15,775 bases of DNA from Trichomonas tenax (GCA_023091735.1 JALKBU010001150.1:1-15775); one strand, 5' to 3'; counted from the stretch's first letter, positions 7,512 through 15,380 are shown. A program made the numbers and translations. The notes: generated by a model not told the origin, from the sequence alone.

Positions 7512-8681
7512 ATGTATCACGCTTCGTGCCAGGGATTCAGGCAAAGGCTCAAGCAACTGAATTTCCCGAACAGTGACATAGTGGTTGCTATGAGAAAGGA
7601 TCTTCTGGCTTCACTTAATCAAAATAACGAGATTAGTTCGGGAAATTCTTCATCATTAACAAGCAGAGATTTCTTGTGTTGTCGAAGCACCATATATGAA
7701 ACAGGTGATGTTGCTAAGTTAAAACAAACAATTTTGGTTTTACAAAACCAATTGCAACTATTATCAGCTGATTTAGCTTCAGAGGAACTCAAAAACAAGG
7801 TACTCGAAGATTGCATCATCAAGTACAGATCAGGGCACAAATATGACCATTTTCAGTTAAAAGAAAATGATTTAGCGATGAGAATTTCACAATTAGAAGG
7901 AAAAATAGGAAATAATCTCAACCAGTACAGTATAGGCATGACAAAATTAAACGAAAAACAAATGCTTCTCGAAGAACTTCGAACAAAAAATATGAAAATC
8001 ATTGAACAAAGCCAACACATCACAAAACAATCAACTCCAAAGTCAAGCACAGATAATTTCATACAAATGTACAAAGAAAAATTCGAAGGAATGGTTATTC
8101 AATCGACTGATCCAAAAGATGAAAATGCTGTGAAACAGGACTTAGCTTCTATAGCAAAAATCATTGAAACACAGAGATCTATCATTCTTCATCAATCTGA
8201 TAATCAAGTAAGCCAAAAAGATGCCGTCAAAATGAAAATCGACGAATTTCAGGATAAAATCAACAAAACTATAGAACTTTTGCATGTTAAATCGTTTGAT
8301 GATATCTTTTCTGAAGCAGAACGCTTACAAAATGATAATAATACGTTATTCCACACAATTTTCGAAACAAATGAACGAAAGAAAGGTTTGCAGGAAGAAG
8401 TCAACGTTCTCGAAACTAAGCTGGATGAAATGGAAGAAGAATTTAGTGAAATTCCTGTAAATTATCAAGACGACAAAATGTATTCAGAGGTTTTTAAAGA
8501 AATAGATGATATATTTAACATGCTTGGATGCTCGTGGGATATTTCACCTGATGAAAAAGCGAGAGTCACACCATTTAATGCAATGTTTGCACTCTCATCA
8601 ATTGAAACTCAGCTGAACACAATATGTGAGGAATTAAAGAAGAAGCCAGGTCCTCCTAAGGAACAGAAGAAATTTAATTAA
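7512..8681 (+). CDS. Outer dynein arm docking complex-like coiled-coil protein (ODAD1/CCDC63 type)
   Basis: This 389-residue coiled-coil protein resembles the ODAD1 (CCDC114)/CCDC63/DC2 family, which anchors outer dynein arms on axonemal doublets. Two regions carry the resemblance. About residues 245-310 combine a helix, ELLHVKSFDDIFSEAERL, then QNDNNTLFHTIFETNERKKG, mirroring the family's pattern in which a short IKEATG..DxxE motif precedes a helix of the form F.xQExxNxxLFxYVNELN. About residues 328-378 follow with DDIFNMLGCSW and a later SSIETQLNTICEEL, matching the family's small Cys-containing segment followed by an EN/VEQRxNEIL helix. Coiled coil also covers about 65-170. The N-terminal 60 residues, with CC at 56-57, are not recognised. 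Human ODAD1 is longer, so this is a compact version. It lies downstream of another axonemal gene in the same direction. Without a profile search, another coiled-coil family remains possible. Confidence 0.5.
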   Translation: MYHASCQGFRQRLKQLNFPNSDIVVAMRKDLLASLNQNNEISSGNSSSLTSRDFLCCRSTIYETGDVAKLKQTILVLQNQLQLLSADLASEELKNKVLEDCIIKYRSGHKYDHFQLKENDLAMRISQLEGKIGNNLNQYSIGMTKLNEKQMLLEELRTKNMKIIEQSQHITKQSTPKSSTDNFIQMYKEKFEGMVIQSTDPKDENAVKQDLASIAKIIETQRSIILHQSDNQVSQKDAVKMKIDEFQDKINKTIELLHVKSFDDIFSEAERLQNDNNTLFHTIFETNERKKGLQEEVNVLETKLDEMEEEFSEIPVNYQDDKMYSEVFKEIDDIFNMLGCSWDISPDEKARVTPFNAMFALSSIETQLNTICEELKKKPGPPKEQKKFN

Positions 8682-8889
8682 TTTATAATGTTTGTATTTT
8701 AAAGATATGTATCTTATAACCTTCCTCCAGGGCGATTATTTCTAGTATAGAAATTGTCTCAATATCAAAAATATATTTTCATTTTGATTAAAAATGGCTA
8801 TTATGAGACTATAATATAATATTTGTCAAAATTTATTGATTTCTATTGTAATAGTAACATTGAAATTCATATTTTAATAAAGTTTTTCG

Positions 8890-9285
8890 ATGGATCAATC
8901 ATCACTTAAAATTGTTGAAGTAATATCGCATAAATTTCGAAACGGAAACTTATACTTGAAGGTAAAATGGAATCAATTTGATATAGAGCCAACTTGGGAA
9001 TTAGAATCAAGTATATCTCAATTCAGAAATAAAATTGTCGAGAAATACTTTAATGACCATGATTTAGCAACAGAACTTCAGCAAAAAAATCAATTAAATG
9101 ATCGCAAAATCGCAGAAATCGTTGGAATATTTCCAAATCCAAAAAATGACGGCATTTTATATGTTGTAAGACCAGAAAATGAAGTTAATTACCTAATTGT
9201 ACCATCGTATGAAATACAAAGGAAAGATCCAAATAAATTAATCGACTTCTTAGAAAATAATCTCGTATTAGAAAACCACACTTAA
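8890..9285 (+). CDS. HP1-like chromo/chromoshadow protein (131 aa)
   Basis: A minimal two-domain protein. Residues 6-55 form a chromodomain: strand IVEVISHKF, turn RNGN, strand LYLKVKW, then PTWE and a C-terminal helix FRNKIVEKYF. Residues about 72-126 look like a chromoshadow domain: KIAEIVGIF, then ILYVVRP, IVPSYEIQRKDP and the helix KLIDFLENNL, as in HP1 proteins, where this domain dimerises and recruits PxVxL partners. HP1 proteins bind methylated histone H3 in heterochromatin. Aligned with fly HP1, the aromatic cage (Tyr24, Trp45, Tyr48) reads Leu6, Trp27, Phe30, so the first cage residue is not aromatic. The hinge between domains is very short (about 15 residues) compared with typical HP1s. 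The ATG at 8890 starts right before the first strand. A chromodomain from a retroelement is an alternative, but no integrase is adjacent. Confidence 0.68.
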   Translation: MDQSSLKIVEVISHKFRNGNLYLKVKWNQFDIEPTWELESSISQFRNKIVEKYFNDHDLATELQQKNQLNDRKIAEIVGIFPNPKNDGILYVVRPENEVNYLIVPSYEIQRKDPNKLIDFLENNLVLENHT

Positions 9286-9495
9286 CAATCGCCTTCCTAC
9301 GATGCTTATATTACATCTCAAAGTTCATTAGTATTTGAAATGAATGATGATATTTTATGGTTATTATCACTTGGAATGATATCTGTTCAAAGCATTACAC
9401 TTATTTAGATTTAGATCCACAGTATACAGATTCATTAGATTTTGTTTGTGATTGATAAAATATTTTAATATTAAATATAAAATAGTTTTATCGGT

Positions 9496-10215
9496 TTATT
9501 TAGTAGTCATATCAAACTTAGAAATAACGGATGGCGAAATAACATTAGAAATATTAGAATTCATCTTCAATACTTGCTGAACATGATCAACCGCAATATG
9601 ATTGTGACCATTTGTGGGTCCCTCAGATGCGGCTAACTCTAAACTCTTATATAATATCTGACAAACGAACTTTTTAAGTTCCGTTAATATTTCATTAACA
9701 GCTTTGCTATCGATTGTCTGTTTACTATCTTGAATGAGGACGCCACCTCTCTTTGTTAATTGATTTATCGATGGTAAGTGGTGAAGATCTGCTGCAGTGA
9801 AAGTCATGAAAGTTGGACTTTTAATTTGTTGGACTGGCATTGGAGGTTTCGACGCTCTAACTGTTGCTTTAGCATGCGGAATTTCTACATTTGGTGGTGG
9901 TATCATCGAAAAATGTGCATTGTAAATGATTGATCGAATTAATTCGTTATGCATGATTTTTGCCTCATTTGACTGAAGGCATCGCTCCATAATTTCATCA
10001 AATCGTGTTTTAGAGCATTGGCCGTGTATAAAACTTGCTAAAGTCGACCAATAGTCCTGCTGCTGATCTTTTGCGATTAAATCGAGTAATTGTTGCTTAA
10101 TTGCTTCAGAATCTTTCCTCAGGGAGTAGATTGAGGCTGAGTTCTTAACGCGCTCGGCAAGTTGTTCCGGGCATTCGCCTACTTGGACTCCTATGTCATC
10201 AAGCTCTCCACTCAT
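9496..10215 (-). CDS. TADA1: TADA1/Ada1-like SAGA coactivator subunit
   Basis: This 239-residue protein matches the SAGA subunit TADA1 (yeast Ada1/Hfi1), which in other eukaryotes pairs with TAF12 in the histone-fold core of the SAGA acetyltransferase complex. About residues 38-103 form the family domain: an amphipathic helix, DYWSTLASFIHGQCSKTRFDEIM (the family's YW..L..F..GK.SK.EFD pattern), then NEAKIMHNELIRSIIYNAH, with the hallmark HN followed by a hydrophobic helix. A Pro/Lys-rich linker follows (about 104-165). Residues about 168-222 form a helical segment that fits the C-terminal histone fold (VNEILTELKKFVCQILYK, a loop with NGHNHIAVDHVQQVLKMN). Length is between yeast Ada1 and minimal forms. 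It is convergent with the HP1-like gene across about 210 bases and divergent from NOC4. Confidence 0.72.
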   Translation of the reverse strand: MSGELDDIGVQVGECPEQLAERVKNSASIYSLRKDSEAIKQQLLDLIAKDQQQDYWSTLASFIHGQCSKTRFDEIMERCLQSNEAKIMHNELIRSIIYNAHFSMIPPPNVEIPHAKATVRASKPPMPVQQIKSPTFMTFTAADLHHLPSINQLTKRGGVLIQDSKQTIDSKAVNEILTELKKFVCQILYKSLELAASEGPTNGHNHIAVDHVQQVLKMNSNISNVISPSVISKFDMTTK

Positions 10216-10759
10216 TTTTAGAGAAGTTTACAATTTTTTTGGAGAATTTTGTTTTCTGATTTTTCTTCAAAATATAGATTTAGCTAATGATTTAACACAC
10301 AATTACAAATATAAATATGCACTTTTAATAATTAAGGCCTCATAATTCTCTTTCACTTTTTCATTTAGAAATAAATCAAACCAAAGGGTATAACTATGAA
10401 AAGTAAGCAATGTATTAACTAAAAAATTATATTATATAGTTATAATAGAAGATAAATGAAATATATTTTCAAAATAAAATATTTCATTGTAGAGCTAAAG
10501 ATAATCTAAATTCACAATAAATATATCTATTAAAAGCTATTTTTCACATGCACAAAGTATATTGTTGAAATTAATAAATTGACCAATATATTTATGAAAT
10601 TATGAACAATCAATCAATACATGTAATCTATTTATACAGTTATGAAATATTACAAAAAGATTTTTAATGTATGATAAGTAATGAATGAGAAAAAAAGAAG
10701 GAAAAAGATTTTTGTTTTTGTCACTTTTGGTTTACAAAGACAAAATCTAGAATTTACAA
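10216..10759. other. Divergent intergenic region, TADA1-like / NOC4-like
   Basis: About 540 AT-rich bases without a supported gene. It must hold both promoters. TTTCACTTTTTCATTT near 10351-10366 and TCACTTTT at 10721-10728 are the only motif-like elements seen. No copy of the 158-bp unit found in the other divergent spacer was noticed. Confidence 0.5.
10721..10728 (+). promoter_or_regulatory. TCACTTTT Inr-like box before NOC4-like gene
   Basis: TCACTTTT, with the TCAYT core of trichomonad initiators, lies 31 bases before the ATG at 10760 in the sense orientation. The resulting leader of about 37 bases is a little long for this group but acceptable. Inferred from sequence only. Confidence 0.4.
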
Positions 10760-11974
10760 ATGTCTTTAGAAGGAGACCTTTGGGCTAAAAATTTAGATAA
10801 CGTCTTAAATAGCGCATTAACAGGTGATAGTGAGTCCGAAGATGCTCTTAAATCATTAAAATCGTTCTTCTTGCCAAAGCTTCAAGAGAAATTATTACCA
10901 TTTTCCGAATCAAAGAAATATGAATCAGTTGCATCATCGCAAGTCTATCAGTGGATAAATTACAGATACGTCAAGTTGTTAGAATACGTCGAAAAGAACG
11001 AAATCAAATCTGTTTCTATTTATTTTGATACTCTCGCAGAATTGTATGAAGCTGATGAAGAGAAACTCCCTGCAAAGGCATTGACAACTCTTTATTTCCA
11101 ATCAGCCATAAAAATATATAATCCAATTCTAGGAGACGAGTTCTTACAAAATGAAATATACAAACATGCTATAGAACTTGTTGATAGCGATATAGATTCA
11201 GCAATTTATGTTTTGACAACACAATTAATTAAACCAAATCCATCCCACGTATTTACAGATTTATTCTTCAAGGTAATATCTAAAGACCTTTCCGACGAAC
11301 AGACACACAAATTACTTCGCAATTTCAGCAACATTGTCAATCGCGTTGATGATAAATTGATCTTATATAACTATCTCGAAAAGAAGCTCAAAAGTGATCC
11401 AGTTACTGCATCACTCGCTGTTCCATATATTGTTGATGTTGCTGTAACAAGAAGTGTTGATTATAATGAATTCTATGATGTAGTTTATCACGCCATTTCA
11501 CCAGAATCTCTCTCTATTCAAGGCAGAAAACATTTCTTTGATACACTTGGAAAAACAGTCACATCACATTCCATTCCTGCTCAAACACAGATTGCCTATG
11601 CAATTAAGTTATCACGCATGCTCCCGCATGTCTCTCCTGATGTTCAGTTAGATGTTTTGAGCGTTATACAGAGCCTCTCTCGTGCACATGAGAATGTTTT
11701 AGAACTCCTTACACCAAAAGATACTCCAATAGCAAATGTCGATGGTGAAATCGATGACGTCACTCCACAGACACTTTGGGAAGTTTTAACTCTCAAATCA
11801 TCTTCTGTTCCAGCTATCGCTGAAGCAGCAAGAACTATTGGTCAAGCAATGCTTCCTCCAGAATACGAATCATTCGATCTCATGCAAGCCCTTAGAAACT
11901 CCAAGGGCAAACCATCGGCTAAGAATCCATCTTCTAACTGGCTCGGAAACTTGGATAAGTCTGTTTGGCAATAA
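10760..11974 (+). CDS. NOC4: NOC4-like ribosome biogenesis factor
   Basis: This 404-residue helical-repeat protein resembles Noc4 (UTP19), a nucleolar factor that with Nop14 helps mature and export the small ribosomal subunit. The signature lies in the CBF/MAK21 domain, about residues 255-370: KHFFDTLGKTVTSHSIPAQTQ followed by IAYAIKLSRMLPHVSPD, matching the family's F..LD.FL.S..LPAYLVAAF.KRLSRLAL..PP pattern; then an acidic linker and LWEVLTLKSSSVPAIAEAA, matching the LWE...LQ.HY.P.VA..A pattern near the end of Noc4 proteins. The usual NPY/DP..DP..S acidic motif is reduced to a GEIDDVTPQT stretch. It is shorter than the yeast and human proteins (both over 500 residues), chiefly in the N-terminal half, where no specific motif is recognised. 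The stop overlaps TAAAA. Confidence 0.65.
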   Translation: MSLEGDLWAKNLDNVLNSALTGDSESEDALKSLKSFFLPKLQEKLLPFSESKKYESVASSQVYQWINYRYVKLLEYVEKNEIKSVSIYFDTLAELYEADEEKLPAKALTTLYFQSAIKIYNPILGDEFLQNEIYKHAIELVDSDIDSAIYVLTTQLIKPNPSHVFTDLFFKVISKDLSDEQTHKLLRNFSNIVNRVDDKLILYNYLEKKLKSDPVTASLAVPYIVDVAVTRSVDYNEFYDVVYHAISPESLSIQGRKHFFDTLGKTVTSHSIPAQTQIAYAIKLSRMLPHVSPDVQLDVLSVIQSLSRAHENVLELLTPKDTPIANVDGEIDDVTPQTLWEVLTLKSSSVPAIAEAARTIGQAMLPPEYESFDLMQALRNSKGKPSAKNPSSNWLGNLDKSVWQ

Positions 11975-12111
11975 AATAGAAATAAATTATAGAATTATTT
12001 TGTAAATCATCGTTTTTGATTCGATGCTCATTGATAAAAACACAATTATTGTTTAGCTTTCTATAAATAGCCAGAATAAACTTTTTTCTTAAAAGTGCAC
12101 GTTTATAATAA

Positions 12112-12120
12112 AAAATCATT
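12112..12120 (+). promoter_or_regulatory. Possible Inr (TCATTATG) at TBCC start
   Basis: AAAAATCATTATG places TCATTA directly on the start codon at 12121, the shape of the trichomonad Inr TCAYTWYTCATTA. An AAAAGTGCACG box lies near 12091-12101. Either could set the start; the very short leader needed for the first is plausible in trichomonads. Confidence 0.3.
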
Positions 12121-12900
12121 ATGAACGACGAACTCCAGAAATGCCTTTCTTCTCAGAACAAACAGGGATTCCTGAGTGAGATGGAGAACAGGATAAAGCA
12201 GATTTCCAGCGAAAAAATCACTGATGTCGCTCAACATAACGCCGATGTTGAAGCATTAATCGTTATTCTTCAACAGGGACAAAATTTGCTTCCAAGATTC
12301 ACTTACCAAGTTTACACCCGCAACCTTGAGAATGCTAAAGTCAAAGTAAAAGTTGCAAAGCCAACATTTAAATTTTCACGCAATGTTCAACAGCAAAAGC
12401 TTTCAACACAAAACACAACGACAATCGAAAACGATCCAATCAATGATATCCAAACATGGCAGTTAAAGGGAGAAAAGAACGTTGATAAAGAAATTTCATC
12501 AGATGAAACAAGAGTTGGACTTACAGAGCTCGAAAATTGTACAGTAAAGATCATCGGCTCTCCTATGGCTTGCTGTTTCACAAACCTGAAAGACACTGTT
12601 GTCGTCGCATTGAATATTGGAGGATCGATTCACATCACAAAGTGCACAAATTGCAGATTTTTGCTCGGATGCAAGCAGCTGCGTATCCACGAAACATATG
12701 ACACAGATTTTTACGTGCAAATGATGTCTGGACCAATTATAGAGGACTGCGACAGAGTTAGATTCGCGCCATATGGAGCAGAGCCAGGGCCATGGAACGA
12801 TGTTAAGGACTTCAAGTGGCTGAAGTCTGAGAAGTCACCACATTGGTCAGAAATTGCCGAAAGAGAGCGTAAAGTTCCTGAGTTTGGTGTTAGAGTATAA
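12121..12900 (+). CDS. TBCC: Tubulin-binding cofactor C (beta-tubulin GTPase activator)
   Basis: TBCC completes folding of the alpha/beta-tubulin dimer by triggering GTP hydrolysis on beta-tubulin within the cofactor complex in the cytoplasm. Residues about 1-75 are a short helical N-terminal domain (the spectrin-like domain of TBCC, reduced here). Residues 82-86 read FKFSR, comparable to the family's F.FK/FS motif. Residues about 130-240 form the C-CAP/cofactor C beta-helix domain, with turns such as TVKIIGS, CCFTNLKDTVV, GGSIHITKCTN. The catalytic strand is intact: QLRIH at 186-190 with the arginine finger Arg188, followed by DTDFYVQ and GPIIEDCDRVRFAPY; the domain closes with PWNDVKDFKWL and PHW, all near-identical to animal and plant TBCC. 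At 259 residues it is shorter than human TBCC (346). RP2 is the related alternative but lacks this N-terminus and ending. The stop overlaps TAAA. Confidence 0.92.
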   Translation: MNDELQKCLSSQNKQGFLSEMENRIKQISSEKITDVAQHNADVEALIVILQQGQNLLPRFTYQVYTRNLENAKVKVKVAKPTFKFSRNVQQQKLSTQNTTTIENDPINDIQTWQLKGEKNVDKEISSDETRVGLTELENCTVKIIGSPMACCFTNLKDTVVVALNIGGSIHITKCTNCRFLLGCKQLRIHETYDTDFYVQMMSGPIIEDCDRVRFAPYGAEPGPWNDVKDFKWLKSEKSPHWSEIAERERKVPEFGVRV

Positions 12901-13315
12901 AATTCATTCAAAATAACTGTCTAAAGTGACTTGTATTCTATATTTTACAAACTTATTCATGCATCAACATTTTGATGTTTTAATGAAGAAAAGATGATGC
13001 AGCAGAAGTGCTATCCATTAAATATGATAGGAAAATAAATGATATATCATTTTATTGAATATGTCATTATCATAAGTGTCTTTTCTGAAATCAACTCTAC
13101 CAAAGGAATTAAGGAAGTGAAATATTGAAGATTGAAACTTGTTCAATGAAATATAAAGGTGTTGCCCAATTCAAGATTCCTTTGAAAGAATTATGCCTTG
13201 AAGATTGTGAGAATCATTTAAGGTCAGTAGATGTTATATCAAAAAGATTATAATTCTCTTTTTAACAGGTTGATGCTGTGATCATTCGAATCAGTTTGAA
13301 TAGTATATTAAAAGT
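12901..13315. other. Spacer with possible small gene fragment
   Basis: Mostly AT-rich. Around 13122-13253 a frame without a supported start reads about 45 codons and includes GVAQFKIPLKELCLEDC, which looks protein-like (reminiscent of a beta-strand segment of a C2-type fold, though too short to assign). It precedes the broken gene family copies and may be their lost upstream part. Otherwise nothing is seen. Confidence 0.25.
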
Positions 13316-13771
13316 AATGCAATTACTTGATGAGTGCCATTATTCTCTGTATATGAAAATGAAGGAAAAACAGTATCAAATTCACAGTGGAACCACAATG
13401 ATTGTTATACATCCAAAGAGTCATACAATTCCGGAAAGTTTTGTTATGAGTATGAATGGATATCCGGCCCTTTTGCCGTTTTCGCATTCGGGAGTGGAGC
13501 GAACTTATCCTTGATTCATGTAGATAATGGCGACTTCTTCAAAAGGCTTCAAAATTTTCCATCACCAATTGTTGTTGAGCAAATTTATCAAAATACATTA
13601 ACAACGAATACGAGATATATGAACTGTCTAAATTTATATGAAAAGTTATTTTTCATTGTTAAAGACAGTCAAATATATCATTCTATTAATGAATACCTCT
13701 ATTCTCTGCTTACGACAATGAAGGAAAAACATTTTCTAACACCATGCACACTCCTGAAAGTTTTGTTATGA
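13316..13771 (+). pseudogene. Broken gene-family copy A
   Basis: The longest frame (ATG 13334) reads 145 residues: PLFSVYENEG near the start, a Tyr/Trp-rich middle (KFCYEYEW), an FAFGSGAN segment, then NTRYMNCLNLYEK and FFIVKDSQIY. The final part runs into the beginning of copy B and ends at a stop in the wrong frame (…TLLKVLL). A neighbouring frame (13278-13514) is open across the same bases but is the less protein-like reading. No family was recognised; the beta-rich, aromatic composition suggests an extracellular or adhesive-type domain, which is only an impression. Because copies B and C share its segments with breaks, it is most likely a fragment of a lineage-specific repeated gene. Confidence 0.45.
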
Positions 13772-13900
13772 ATATGAATGACTATAGGGACCTTATCCAT
13801 TGTTTGCATTCAGAAGTCGGAATAATTATTCTTTAATATTTGTTGCAAATGGGATTTTTTTTATATTAGACGTCATATTCATTCAGGAAATTAATAATTT
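13688..13900 (+). pseudogene. Broken gene-family copy B
   Basis: Bases 13690-13860 align with 13333-13510 of copy A, a period of about 357 bases. The readable start (PLFSAYDNEGKTFSN) is in a different frame from the later segment, and where copy A has TGG in KFCYEYEW this copy has TGA, followed at once by TAG. It is therefore clearly inactivated. It lies in tandem behind copy A and before the related piece at 14014. Confidence 0.55.
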
Positions 13901-13914
13901 AATCAAGTTTTACG

Positions 13915-13928
13915 GGCGCGAAAGCGCC
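13915..13928. repeat. GC-rich hairpin with GAAA loop
   Basis: GGCGC-GAAA-GCGCC forms a perfect five-pair GC stem closed by a GNRA tetraloop, within an otherwise AT-rich stretch that interrupts the alignment of copies A and C. No T run follows directly, so it is not a typical terminator. Function unknown. Confidence 0.5.
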
Positions 13929-14013
13929 AGAAATAATGTGATAAAAATTTAAATATGTATTATATGATTATTTTTTCTCCTAAAACAATTAGTTTTGAAT
14001 TGAAAATAATCGT

Positions 14014-14364
14014 ATGACACATAATGTCGTTTTTCAGAAAACTGAATCCAATACTTTAAAAACTAACACAAGGTATATGAATTGTCTGAATTTGTATGAA
14101 AAGATGTTTTTCATTGTTAAAGACAGTCAAATTTATCAATCTATAAATTTTGAGATTGCAAAAGACACCTATTGGAGTGTTTCATTTGGATCAGGATCCA
14201 ACGGTGTTTTATGCTCATCAGGGTATATTTTAATTATTCCAATTTCAAAAATTTCTTGCCAAGACTTTATTATGAGCATTCCTATTGTAGCAACTGATAA
14301 AGTTGACTATTGTTATAGTATTTTTCATCATTCTTATAATATTTTTGTGTCTGTTGCATCATAG
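14014..14364 (+). pseudogene. Gene-family fragment C (116 codons)
   Basis: From about 14058 to 14140 this repeats 13599-13682 of copy A almost base for base (NTRYMNCLNLYEKMFFIVKDSQIYQSIN). It then continues uniquely with a beta-rich, hydrophobic sequence including WSVSFGSGSNGVL and a Ser/Ile-rich end, to a TAG at 14362. It has an ATG, so expression cannot be excluded, but it lacks the PLFS and FAFGSG segments that precede the shared part in copy A, which suggests it is a 5'-incomplete copy. Its unique C-terminal part shows what copy A has lost. Confidence 0.4.
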
Positions 14365-14396
14365 CTTTAAGAAATATATAATTCTAGGTTTTAATA

Positions 14397-15007
14397 TCAT
14401 AAATCAAATGATAAAGAAGAAGAAATAAAACAAAACATAGATGGATTAATGGAGTAATATTTAAATGGTTCACTGATATGATATTCTAATAATTGTCCAA
14501 AAATGTCAAAGAAATATAATTCAAGTGCCCAATCGCGACTGTTTCCATAATTGACAAAGCGTTTATCAGTTAGTTGAAATTTAAGAAATTCCATCTTTAC
14601 TGGAGGAATAACAGGATATACAGTATAATTTCCATTTGCAAGGTAATTGTTATTCTTCGTTTCTGCAATAAGAATCGACTCACCATATTTAGTTCTTCCT
14701 GTTATATTGTATGAAACAGGGTAATTTTCCGTGTATGATTTTGCAATTACATGTGATGCAACTATCAAATAATCTTTTAAAATGTATTCCACATAATTAT
14801 ATGGAGTTACCCGATCAGTATGAAAATTGACTCCAGTGATATCTCCAAGAGGTTTCAAAGGATCTTTGGCCTGAGGGAGTGGAGGATGAAATGAAGACAA
14901 TTTTCCTTCAACAACATGTTCAACTGTGAGTCCTGGAACAATACCCTGACGAATCTTTGTGAATATTCCAGTTTTGCTCCCATCAAAATATGGAGCATCA
15001 ACAATTA
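14397..15007 (-). pseudogene. 5'-truncated gene, possibly Maverick/Polinton-like capsid-type protein
   Basis: A minus-strand frame is open from just after a TAA near 15008-15010 to a stop near 14397, about 200 codons, with no in-frame ATG in its first part; the only start-like codon reported within it is TTG at 14900. The protein is therefore missing its N-terminus. Near the C-terminus the segment KMEFLKFQLTDKR followed by RDWALELYFF resembles the 'LTDxxG..VDxxGxDWSxTLEI' pattern I associate with structural proteins of Maverick/Polinton elements, which are abundant in trichomonads. The match is by eye and weak. Upstream of the break lie CACTTTTT boxes (15042-15073), where a promoter would stand, so a deletion or frameshift may have removed the first exon-like part. 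No integrase, polymerase or ATPase gene is visible in the window. Confidence 0.35.
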
Positions 15008-15377
15008 TTTAAAGTCTCTTTATAAAAATTTCTTTACGAGCAAAAAGTGACGATTTCATCTAAGGCACTTTTTTTCTCTTTGACCTTTTTGAGTTTTGCG
15101 ATTTTTAACGAGTAAACCCCCTTCCTGGACGAATCTGATGAAACATTTAAGTGCTTTTTGGGGTGCTGATTCTAGTTGTGCAATCTGTTTCATGATCTTA
15201 GCAAGGTATTACTTAATCATGATATGGTTACCAACAGAAACCCATTACAAATCATTAATGGGCTTCTGTTATGGATCTCTTTGATGATTATAACAAATAC
15301 ATCTCACTATTATAGCGTTCGCTCGCTTATTTTTGCTAGAGTTCCCCTCGAAAAATCAAAAAATAGAAAAGAAAAAA
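15008..15377. other. Region upstream of truncated gene, no gene seen
   Basis: Holds the AAAAAGTG/CACTTTTT inverted repeat at its left edge and otherwise short frames in several phases (for instance 15096-15284) with no recognisable domain. They are taken as chance frames. Confidence 0.4.
15042..15073. repeat. Inverted repeat AAAAAGTG/CACTTTTT
   Basis: Perfect 8-base arms at 15042-15049 and 15066-15073, 16 bases apart. It closely parallels the 2591-2622 repeat, including the ACG just after the first arm. It stands about 35 bases 5' of the open part of the truncated minus-strand gene, in the place of a promoter. Confidence 0.5.
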
Positions 15378-15380
15378 TAT

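Noticed and set aside
14062..14072. ACTAACACAAG resembling the trichomonad intron 3' motif
   Set aside because: The homologous copy A has ordinary codons at the same place, the final bases differ from ACACAG, and no GTATGT-type 5' site lies upstream at a suitable distance.
14898..14900. TTG as the true start of the minus-strand gene at 14397-15007
   Set aside because: The same frame continues open for about 35 more protein-like codons upstream, and TTG starts are not expected in a eukaryotic nuclear gene.
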